Shown piece by piece: positions 1-6,700 of a DNA stretch of 64,000 nt. Every line of letters starts with the position of its first letter. The stretch's first letter is position 1. The notes under the pieces were generated by a model. That model saw only the letters and a list, made by a program, of their open reading frames with translations. It made no database searches and was not told the DNA's origin. Origin of the DNA: Streptomyces sp. NBC_00358 (GTDB lineage Bacteria > Actinomycetota > Actinomycetes > Streptomycetales > Streptomycetaceae); contig NZ_CP107976.1 of the NCBI RefSeq assembly GCF_036099295.1, positions 1,798,001 through 1,862,000 of the forward strand, given 5' to 3'. The translations under genes and the position numbers were made by a program.

Positions 1-581
1 ACGCGCTCGTGCACCTCGCGAACACCTACTACGCGACGGTCCACTTCCCGGCCACCGTCGCCTTCCTGGTCTGGCTGTATCTGCGGCGGCCGGCGCACTA
101 CGTGTGGGCGCGCCGGGTCCTCGCCCTGGTCACCGCCGCCGCCCTGGTCGGGCACCTCACCTTCCCGCTCGCACCGCCGCGGATGCTCGCCGAGACGGGT
201 CTCGTCGACACCGGCCAGGTGTACGGGCCCACGGTGTACGGGGCCCACCCGGCGACCGACGCGTTGGCGAACCAGTTCGCGGCGATGCCGTCGCTGCACT
301 TCGGCTGGGCGCTGATGGTCGCGATCGGCCTGATCGCGACGACCCGGTCGCGCCTGCGCGTGCTGTGGCTGCTGCACCCGCTGCTCACCCTGCTGGTGAT
401 CGTCGGCACGGCGAACCACTACTGGCTCGACGCGGTCGTCGCCACCGCGCTGCTCTGCGTCGCCCTCGCGGTGGTCCACCCGCCGCACCGCACGGTGACG
501 GCCTCGAAACGGCACCCGAGGAACGAGCGCCCCGTGACACCCGTACAGGACCGGCCCGAACTCGTGGGAGCGGGGCGATGA
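1..581 (+). CDS. PAP2-superfamily membrane phosphatase/transferase, C-terminal part
   Basis: The frame enters from before the window (in phase with base 3), so only about the last 190 residues are visible; the GTG at 9 is simply the first start-like codon and is probably internal. Two PAP2-type catalytic motifs are present: PSLHF near base 290, with the phosphate-binding His, and ANHYWLDAV near base 415, with the second His and the Asp. Four to five hydrophobic helices surround them, so the protein sits in the membrane. Family members hydrolyse or transfer lipid phosphate head groups (PAP2 / inositol-phosphorylceramide-synthase-like). The stop overlaps the next start as ATGA, indicating translational coupling. 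Substrate cannot be told from the sequence. Confidence 0.85.
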   Translation, partial: ALVHLANTYYATVHFPATVAFLVWLYLRRPAHYVWARRVLALVTAAALVGHLTFPLAPPRMLAETGLVDTGQVYGPTVYGAHPATDALANQFAAMPSLHFGWALMVAIGLIATTRSRLRVLWLLHPLLTLLVIVGTANHYWLDAVVATALLCVALAVVHPPHRTVTASKRHPRNERPVTPVQDRPELVGAGR

Positions 582-1594
582 ATCCGACACTCGCCGCCGT
601 CGTCCTGTCCCTCTTCTCCGCCGTCGCCTATGCCTCCGCGGCCGTCGCCCAGGAGCGGCTCGCCGCCCGGTCGGACGGATCGGGCACGCTGCGCCTGCTG
701 GCCCGCGGCGCCTGGTGGGGGTCGGTGACGCTGAACGCCTCGGCCGCGCTGCTGCATGTCGCGGCCCTCAGGTACGGAACCCTGACGCTGGTCCAGCCGC
801 TCGGGGCGCTCACCCTCGTGGCGGCGGTGCCCCTGGGTGCCCGGGTCGCCGGTCGCCGGGTCAGCCCGGTCGAATGGCGCGGCACCGCGCTCACCCTGAT
901 CGGCCTCGCCGCCCTGCTCGTCACGGCGTCCGGGCCCGAGCCCGACGACGTGCTCAGCCTGCCGCAGGCGCTGGCCGTCGCGGGAACGACCGCCGTACTC
1001 ATCGGCGGGCTGGCCCGCGGTGCCCGCCCCGGTCTGCGGCACGCGACCGCCTCCGGGTTCGCCTCGGGCGTGGCGTCGGCTCTCACCCAGACCGTGACGG
1101 TGGCCGCGACGGACCGTTCGGATTCCCTGCCGAGCGCCGAGGTCGTCGCGGTGGCGCTGCTCGTGGCGGTCTTCGCGGCGGGCGGACTGCTGCTGTCTCA
1201 GATCGCCTACCAGGGCGGACTCGGCGCCCCGCTGGCCGTCGTGACGCTCGCGAACCCGCTCGCCGCGGCGGTGATCGGCCTGTCCCTGCTCGGTGAACGA
1301 CTGCAGGGCGGCGCGACGGGCCTGCTGCTCGCGTTCGCGGGAGCCTCGATCGCCGGCTGGGGTGTGGTGACCCTGTCCCGTTCGGCGCCCGAACCGGCCG
1401 CGATCCCGGCGGACGCATCGCCGGACGGCTCGCTGGGCGCCTCGCTGGACGGCCGGGCGGGCGTCTTCGCGGACGCCCTGGCCGACGACGACCACCCGGT
1501 CGCCGCGGTGCTGGCACTCGAAGCGGGATCGGCGGCGTACGAACCCTCGTTGGTGCCCCAGCAGCCCAACTCGGGCCATTTGACGTCACTGTAG
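578..1594 (+). CDS. DMT/EamA-like multidrug or metabolite transporter
   Basis: 338 residues with about nine to ten hydrophobic helices in two halves, as in the drug/metabolite (EamA-like) transporter superfamily. A polar, acidic tail of about 60 residues follows the last helix. The ATG at 578 overlaps the preceding stop (ATGA), so this start is chosen over in-frame codons further upstream, which would run through the PAP2 gene. The inner half repeats the pattern of Gly/Pro-containing helices (LVQPLGALTLV and LANPLAAAVIG). No substrate can be inferred. Together with the PAP2 gene it forms a coupled two-gene unit that ends at the strong hairpin at 1722-1759. Confidence 0.8.
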   Translation: MNPTLAAVVLSLFSAVAYASAAVAQERLAARSDGSGTLRLLARGAWWGSVTLNASAALLHVAALRYGTLTLVQPLGALTLVAAVPLGARVAGRRVSPVEWRGTALTLIGLAALLVTASGPEPDDVLSLPQALAVAGTTAVLIGGLARGARPGLRHATASGFASGVASALTQTVTVAATDRSDSLPSAEVVAVALLVAVFAAGGLLLSQIAYQGGLGAPLAVVTLANPLAAAVIGLSLLGERLQGGATGLLLAFAGASIAGWGVVTLSRSAPEPAAIPADASPDGSLGASLDGRAGVFADALADDDHPVAAVLALEAGSAAYEPSLVPQQPNSGHLTSL

Positions 1595-1640
1595 GCACGG
1601 ACGCGCGTGCGGCCGGGGAAGTACCGGCGCACGCAAGAAC

Positions 1641-1700
1641 GAGGAGCCGGCTCGCGCGAGAGCGAAGAGCCGGGTCACGCACGAGCGAGGAGCCGGCTCG
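1641..1700. repeat. Three short direct repeats after the DMT gene
   Basis: Three imperfect copies of a GAGGAGCCGGCTCG-type unit lie about 22 bases apart, starting near 1641, 1664 and 1687. Each contains an AGCCGGCT-like half palindrome. They sit between the stop of the transporter and the terminator, so they are transcribed but not translated. The role is unknown; they may be slipped-strand duplications. Confidence 0.5.
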
Positions 1701-1721
1701 TACGCCGGGCCGGAACATGCG

Positions 1722-1759
1722 GGAAGGGCGGTCGCGGAGAGATCCGCGACCGCCCTTCC
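1722..1759. terminator. Bidirectional factor-independent terminator
   Basis: A perfect 17-bp stem (1722-1738 with 1743-1759) closes a four-base GAGA loop. It lies between the convergent transporter (+) and scramblase-like gene (-), so it probably terminates both. There is no U-tract, which is common for actinobacterial hairpin terminators. Confidence 0.85.
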
Positions 1760-1775
1760 GTGCAAGCGCCTCCGG

Positions 1776-2615
1776 TCAGCCCAGGCCGCGGGAATCCTGC
1801 TTGAGCGCCGTGTCGACGGTCAGCGCCGTCGCGACCACCAGGCTCAGCAGCGGCTCGGGGAGCTGGAAGTGGATCTGCAGGACGTAGTTGTCCGCGGTCG
1901 TGAACATCGTCTTGGCGAGGCCTTCCCAGGTCTTCGTGATCCGGGCCACCTCGTTCTCCGACTGGTCGACGATCGCGAAGTTCCAGGCACGCCAGTTCTC
2001 CGCCTTGATCGCGCCGACCTTCTGGCCGTTGACGTTCATCGCGAAGTTGATCTTGCCGATCATGTTCTGCTGCACGATCTCGCCGACCGGCGAACCGTCC
2101 GGACGTGTCACGACCACCCGCGACTTGAAGATCTTCGCGGGGCGCGTGAGCAGCAACTGCGGCTGACCGTGCGCGTCACGGATCTCCAGCTTGTGCGTCA
2201 GATACTGGTCGAGGCTGGAGACGAGTCGCAGGATCTTCCTGAACACGCCCTGCCCGACCTCGACGACCGAGCCGATCAGGTTGCCCTGCTGGTCCATGAC
2301 CTTGTACTCGTTGGTCAGCTCGATCAGCTTGGCCTTCTGGTTCACCACCAGGACCGGCTCGGTGAAGACCGTGCCGCCGCCGACGCCGCTCGGGGCGACC
2401 CCGGCCTGCTGCTGCACCTGGCGCTGGACGCGCGGGTCGGGAGCCGCGGCCTGCTGAGGAAACGCCTGCTGGGGCGCCTGGGCCTGCTGCGGTATCTGCT
2501 GCGCGGCCGGAGCCTGCTGGTCGGTCCACTGAGAGCCGTCCCAGTAACGCTGGGTCTGGGGCGTCCCGTTCGGGTCCGGGTACCAACCTGCAGGAGTGTT
2601 CGAATGCGTGGTCAC
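1776..2615 (-). CDS. DUF2510 + scramblase/LURP-one-like protein
   Basis: 279 residues. Residues 8-35 (AGWYPDPNG...RYWDGSQWT) are a DUF2510 motif, a short actinobacterial N-terminal module. A Gln/Pro/Ala-rich linker of about 50 residues follows, then a C-terminal domain (about 90-279) with the TEPVLVVNQKAKLIEL and DAHGQPQLLLTRPAKIFKSR patterns of the phospholipid-scramblase / LURP-one-related tubby-like fold. There is no signal peptide or clear transmembrane helix, so it is probably cytoplasmic or peripheral at the membrane. Similar proteins occur widely in Streptomyces, but their function is not established; scramblase activity is inferred from the fold only. It is monocistronic and ends at the shared terminator. 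Confidence 0.8.
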   Translation of the reverse strand: MTTHSNTPAGWYPDPNGTPQTQRYWDGSQWTDQQAPAAQQIPQQAQAPQQAFPQQAAAPDPRVQRQVQQQAGVAPSGVGGGTVFTEPVLVVNQKAKLIELTNEYKVMDQQGNLIGSVVEVGQGVFRKILRLVSSLDQYLTHKLEIRDAHGQPQLLLTRPAKIFKSRVVVTRPDGSPVGEIVQQNMIGKINFAMNVNGQKVGAIKAENWRAWNFAIVDQSENEVARITKTWEGLAKTMFTTADNYVLQIHFQLPEPLLSLVVATALTVDTALKQDSRGLG

Positions 2616-2667
2616 CGGGGCACCCTACCGTGACATGGCCTGAAATCAACCGGCAGTTGGGTATCCA

Positions 2668-4719
2668 TCAGGCGGTGACGAGAGCCGGGTCACTGACGCC
2701 GGGCAGGCCATTCTCGACATGTCCGGCGAATCGCCGCAGGAAGCCCGCCTCCGTGTCGCAGACGACGGTCAGGTCGTACCAGCGCTTGCCCGCCCGCAGG
2801 TCCACCGTGTGCTTCACGGTCGCGCCCGCCCGGACCCGGAGGACCTGGGGCTGCCCGCCGTAGCCGTTCGTGAGCTTGAGCGTCGAGGTGACGGCACCCT
2901 TGTTGACGAGGGTGAGCTCCAGATCGCAGCCGGTGTGGCGGGCGGTGACCTCGGTCCCCGCTGTCCTGCCGGCCCCCTTGAAGGTGCGCAGGAAGCCGTT
3001 GGGGCCGTGCACCGTGAGGTCGTACGAGCCGCCGGAGTAGGCCGAGTTCCAGGTGTCCGAGACGGTCTTGCCCGCTTCGGTGGTGTACGTCCAGGGGCCG
3101 TCGGTGCGGTTGCCGGAGGTGACCAGGAAGGCGGCACCGGCCTGGGCGCCGGAGCCGAACGTCAGCGTGAACGTGCCGGCCGCGGTGTTCGCCGAACCGT
3201 CCACGAGCGGTGCGTACTTGAGCGGGCGGGCTGGGCGCGAGCCACGTTCCTGCGCGGGCAGGGCGGGGTTGGCGGGCGGGGTCGGAACATAGTCGGGGTG
3301 ACGGTTGCCGTCCGGCGGCCGGTAGCCGTCCGTGTCGGGCAGCGCGACGGGCCCGGTGTCCTTGCGGGTGAAGTCGAAGGCGGCGGTGAGGTCGCCGCAA
3401 ACGGCGCGCCGCCAGGGCGAGATGTTGGGCTCCCGCACCCCGAACCGGGCTTCCATGAACCGGATGATCGAGGTGTGGTCGAGCGTCTCGGAGCAGACGT
3501 AACCGCCCTTGCTCCAGGGCGAGACGACGAGCATGGGCACCCGCTGGCCCAGTCCGTACGGTCCGGCGGCGTGACTCGCGTCCCCCGCGTAGAGGTCCGG
3601 GCCGACGTCGACCGTGGACTTGCCCTGTGCGGCGGACTGCGGCGGGAACGGCGGCACCAGATGGTCGAAGAAGCCGTCGTTCTCGTCGTACGTGATGAAC
3701 AGCGCCGTCCTGCTCCACACCTCGGGGTCGGAGGTGAGCGCGTCCAGCACCTGGGAGATGTACCAGGCACCGTAGTTGGCGGGCCAGTTGGGGTGCTCGG
3801 AGAACGCCTCGGGAGCGGCGATCCAGGAGATCTGCGGCAGCGTCCCGCCCTGCACGTCGGCCCGCAGCCGGTCGAAGAAGCCCTCGCCCTTGCGGGCGTC
3901 GGTGCCGGTACGGGCCTTGTCGTACAGCGGGTCGCCGGGCTTGGCGTTGCGGTACTGGTTGAAGTAGAGCAGCGAGTTGTCACCGTAGTTGCCCCGGTAG
4001 GCGTCGGGGATCCAGCCCCAGGAGCCGTTCGCGTCGAGCCCGTCGCCGACGTCCTGGTAGACCTTCCAGGAGATCCCGGCCGCCTCCAGCCGCTCCGGGT
4101 AGGTCGTCCAGCCGTACCCCGCCTCGTCGTTGCCGAGAACCGGGCCGCCGCCCTTGCCGTCGTTGCCCGTGTAACCCGTCCACATGTAGTAGCGGTTGGG
4201 GTCCGTGGAGCCGATGAACGAGCAGTGGTACGCGTCGCAGATGGTGAACGAGTCGGCCAGCGCGTAGTGGAACGGGATGTCCTCACGCGTCAGATAGGCC
4301 ATCGTCGTCGCCGACTTGGCGGGCACCCACTTGTCGTACCTGCCCTTGTCGAACGCGGTGTGCCCGTCGCTCCAGCCGTGCGGGAGGTCCTGGATGAACG
4401 CGAGACCGAGGTCGTCCGCCTCCGGGTGGAACGGGAGCACGTCCTTGGTGCCGTCCGACTGGTACCAGACCGGCTTGGTGCCCGTCGTGGTGGCCGGACG
4501 CGGGTCGCCGAAGCCCCGGACGCCCCGCATCGAACCGAAGTAGTGGTCGAACGAACGGTTCTCCTGCATCAGGACGACGATGTGCTCGACATCCTCGATC
4601 GTGCCCGAGCGGTGGTGCGCGGGCAGCGCCGCGGCACGCTGGACGCTGCCGGACAGCGCGGTGAACGCCGCTGTACCACCGGCGAGTTGGAAGAATCGGC
4701 GCCGATTCACTTGAGACAT
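2668..4719 (-). CDS. Phosphocholine-specific phospholipase C, Tat-exported
   Basis: 683 residues. The N-terminus carries a twin-arginine signal (NRRRFFQLAGG, residues 5-15), so it is exported folded. The phosphoesterase domain spans about 40-450 and contains the family signature QENRSFDHYFG (about 52-62), whose Asn/Glu and following Thr/Asp residues bind metal, and FITYDENDGFFDH near 340. Two C-terminal DUF756-type beta domains (about 500-590 and 600-680) complete the usual architecture, and the length matches full family members. It would hydrolyse phosphatidylcholine or sphingomyelin outside the cell, releasing phosphocholine. An AGAGG ribosome site lies about 10 bases before the ATG. Such genes are often phosphate-controlled, but I could not find a clear PHO box in 4720-4850. 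Confidence 0.92.
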   Translation of the reverse strand: MSQVNRRRFFQLAGGTAAFTALSGSVQRAAALPAHHRSGTIEDVEHIVVLMQENRSFDHYFGSMRGVRGFGDPRPATTTGTKPVWYQSDGTKDVLPFHPEADDLGLAFIQDLPHGWSDGHTAFDKGRYDKWVPAKSATTMAYLTREDIPFHYALADSFTICDAYHCSFIGSTDPNRYYMWTGYTGNDGKGGGPVLGNDEAGYGWTTYPERLEAAGISWKVYQDVGDGLDANGSWGWIPDAYRGNYGDNSLLYFNQYRNAKPGDPLYDKARTGTDARKGEGFFDRLRADVQGGTLPQISWIAAPEAFSEHPNWPANYGAWYISQVLDALTSDPEVWSRTALFITYDENDGFFDHLVPPFPPQSAAQGKSTVDVGPDLYAGDASHAAGPYGLGQRVPMLVVSPWSKGGYVCSETLDHTSIIRFMEARFGVREPNISPWRRAVCGDLTAAFDFTRKDTGPVALPDTDGYRPPDGNRHPDYVPTPPANPALPAQERGSRPARPLKYAPLVDGSANTAAGTFTLTFGSGAQAGAAFLVTSGNRTDGPWTYTTEAGKTVSDTWNSAYSGGSYDLTVHGPNGFLRTFKGAGRTAGTEVTARHTGCDLELTLVNKGAVTSTLKLTNGYGGQPQVLRVRAGATVKHTVDLRAGKRWYDLTVVCDTEAGFLRRFAGHVENGLPGVSDPALVTA

Positions 4720-5207
4720 GGGCGGGTGACCTCTTGTCCTGACGGGCCCTGTGGCCGTGGATGGACGGAACGTGCGCGAAGGGAGTGTTCCAAGCGCACC
4801 AAACGTCAGGAAAGGGCCCTGTATCGCTTACGTGAAACTCGGCGGTACGCGAGGCGAACGGTTCCGGACACACGACGCCGGAAACCCTCCCGATGCGGCC
4901 GCCGGGCGCGGGGCACGCCGGCAGAGGGCACCGCATCCGACGCCGCGCGCTCATCCACCGGGGATTGCGGGACAGCCCTTGGTCGCCGCTGGTTCCGGCC
5001 CGCCCGTGGCTCCGAGGAGCGGTCCAAGTACCGCCACCTGAACCGGCCTTCGTCACCCGCCCGCGCGCGACCGTCTACGCGAAGACGGCCACTGGATCAC
5101 TTCCGTTCCATCCGTCCGGCCCTGTCACCGACACCGCCGGCGATCGGTGACCGTCGGCGGAACGGCTCGGTGGCGGGGCGGACGGAAGACGGCTGGTGTG
5201 TTCCCGG
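4720..5207. other. 488-bp intergenic region between phospholipase C and lipoprotein genes
   Basis: No convincing gene. It holds the leader of the phospholipase gene (minus strand) and the 3' region of the lipoprotein gene. A weak 9-bp stem with one G-T pair (5134-5142 / 5152-5160) may terminate the lipoprotein transcript. Open frames here lack family-like composition and ribosome sites. Confidence 0.5.
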
Positions 5208-5762
5208 TCAGCAGCCCCTTCTCCTGGGGGTGAAGTCCACGCGGGCGTGCCTGTCCGTGCCGATGGCCGCGACGTAGGTCGTTCTGCTGACCTGGAACCA
5301 GACGTCGTCGCGTGTCGCGTCGCCGTCGAGGTCGTCCAGGCTGACGCACCAGCGTTCCGGCCGGACGACGCGACGGTAGGTCTCGGTACCGCTGCGGACC
5401 TTCCTGCATACCTGGGAATGCTCGGTGGAGTACCAGGTGCGGGTGCGCCGCTTGGTGCCCGATCCGGTCCGTGACGTGTGCTTGACCCGCCGCGTGGTCG
5501 TGGTGCACTTCTTGGTCATGTGCGGCCGCGTGGCCCGGACGGTCCTGGCGGCGAGGTGGCGGACCTCCTCCCGGAGGCCGAAGACGGTCGCGCCCGCCGT
5601 GGCGGTCGCGCCCGGCCGGGACTTCTCGGCAGCGCTCCCGCCGACCTGGCCACCACCGACGGAGTGGCCCTTGCCCTCGTCGTGGACGTCACCCCCGCCG
5701 CACGCGCCGAGCCCGGCTATCAGCACCGCCGTCATCGCGGCCGTCACAAGTCGCTTGAGCAT
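5208..5762 (-). CDS. Putative secreted lipoprotein
   Basis: 184 residues. The start is the ATG at 5762, which has an AAGGAAG ribosome site six bases upstream; the longer in-frame extension has none and covers the divergent neighbour. The N-terminus (MLKRLVTAAMTAVLIAGLGAC) is a type II signal peptide with lipobox LGAC, so the mature protein is lipid-anchored at Cys21. After a Gly/Ser-rich linker the mature part is basic with several Cys (MTKKCT, HSQVCRK, RWCVSLDD) and ends in a compact segment VWFQVSRTTYVAAIGTD. No known family is recognised. The gene is divergent from the 181-residue membrane-anchored protein at 5868. Confidence 0.75.
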   Translation of the reverse strand: MLKRLVTAAMTAVLIAGLGACGGGDVHDEGKGHSVGGGQVGGSAAEKSRPGATATAGATVFGLREEVRHLAARTVRATRPHMTKKCTTTTRRVKHTSRTGSGTKRRTRTWYSTEHSQVCRKVRSGTETYRRVVRPERWCVSLDDLDGDATRDDVWFQVSRTTYVAAIGTDRHARVDFTPRRRGC

Positions 5763-5867
5763 GTCTTCCTTTACGATCAACGGCCCCGCAGCGTAACGGA
5801 TCACCGGCCGGATCCGAACCGATGACCGAACGACGCCGTCGCACCCCGCGGTCGGTACGGTGCGATC

Positions 5868-6413
5868 ATGGCCACGTTTCTCCAGCAACTCCCCGCCCTC
5901 CTCGGCGTCGTGATCGGCGCCCTGGGTTCGTATCTGGCCCTCGCCCGCAGCGACCGGGAGCGGTTCAAGCGGGAGCGGGCGGCCCGTTGGGAAGAACGGC
6001 GCCTCGCCGTGTACGCCGAGTACGCGCGGGCACTGAAGAAGTCGGTCACCCTCACGTACCGCGTCGCCGCCCACATAGGCAACGACCCGCACCCGCATCC
6101 GCTGACCGTGACCGAGGCCGAACCGCTGCTGGCCCGGGCCACCGACGACCGCGATCCCGCCGGGGAGGCTCTCATCATGCTGGGCAGCCGCGAAGTGGTG
6201 GACCGGGCCCGGGTGTGGGTGACGGTGGTGATGGACATGGAACGGTTCCAGCGCGTCGGCACGCGCGACCCACAGGCCTGGCAGACACTCCTGGAACGCC
6301 AGCGCGCGGGGCGCGAGGGCTACTACGCGGCCGTACGCGAAGACCTCCAACTGCCGCCCGGACACCCGGCACGCTGGTCGACGGCACCCGACGCGCAGCC
6401 CGGGCTCACTTGA
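5868..6413 (+). CDS. Hypothetical protein with N-terminal membrane anchor
   Basis: 181 residues. One hydrophobic helix (about 4-25, LLGVVIGALGSYLALA) is followed by a strongly charged helical stretch (RSDRERFKRERAARWEERR) and a helical cytoplasmic part with no recognisable catalytic motif. This topology is common among Streptomyces single-pass hypothetical proteins in which the soluble helical domain is cytoplasmic. The ATG opens a frame that fits typical codon bias. It is divergent from the lipoprotein gene with 105 bases between them, and the hairpin at 6467-6492 ends its transcript before rph. Confidence 0.65.
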   Translation: MATFLQQLPALLGVVIGALGSYLALARSDRERFKRERAARWEERRLAVYAEYARALKKSVTLTYRVAAHIGNDPHPHPLTVTEAEPLLARATDDRDPAGEALIMLGSREVVDRARVWVTVVMDMERFQRVGTRDPQAWQTLLERQRAGREGYYAAVREDLQLPPGHPARWSTAPDAQPGLT

Positions 6414-6466
6414 TCCCACCCGAGCGGCACCGGGGCGCGGGGTTCGCCCTCGGCCCCAAAAGACAA

Positions 6467-6492
6467 AGGCAAGGAGAGCCCTCTCCTTGCCT
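6467..6492. terminator. Hairpin between hypothetical gene and rph
   Basis: An 11-bp perfect stem (6467-6477 with 6482-6492) closes a four-base loop. It sits 54 bases after the 181-residue gene and 23 bases before the RAE, so it probably ends upstream transcription and isolates the rph promoter. Confidence 0.65.
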
Positions 6493-6514
6493 CTCTCAAC
6501 GTATAGCGGACCGG

Positions 6515-6534
6515 GGGGCTTGCGGCAAGGCCCC
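6515..6534 (+). promoter_or_regulatory. Rifamycin-associated element (RAE)
   Basis: GGGGCTTGCGGCAAGGCCCC, an interrupted inverted repeat, matches the RAE described upstream of rifamycin-inducible genes in actinomycetes (rph, helR and others). It lies 166 bases upstream of the rph start. In characterised strains this element is needed for rifamycin-induced transcription of the resistance gene; that role is inferred here from sequence and position. Confidence 0.9.
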
Positions 6535-6700
6535 CAGGGTGCCGCAAAATCATCGGCCGAGGCCACAACCTGCGGAAACGGGAACAGGACGGGCGTGTGT
6601 TGTCGATGTGTCCGACAACGGGTTCGGCCAGACTGCGGAGGCCGGTGATGCGACCGGCCGGTGCGGTGCAACGGGACACGACTGCCTCGGAGGTGGCGCG

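Noticed and set aside
5822..6700. An N-terminal extension of rph in the same frame
   Set aside because: It runs antisense-like through another gene, the terminator and the RAE; Rph length and the GGAGG site fix the start at 6701.
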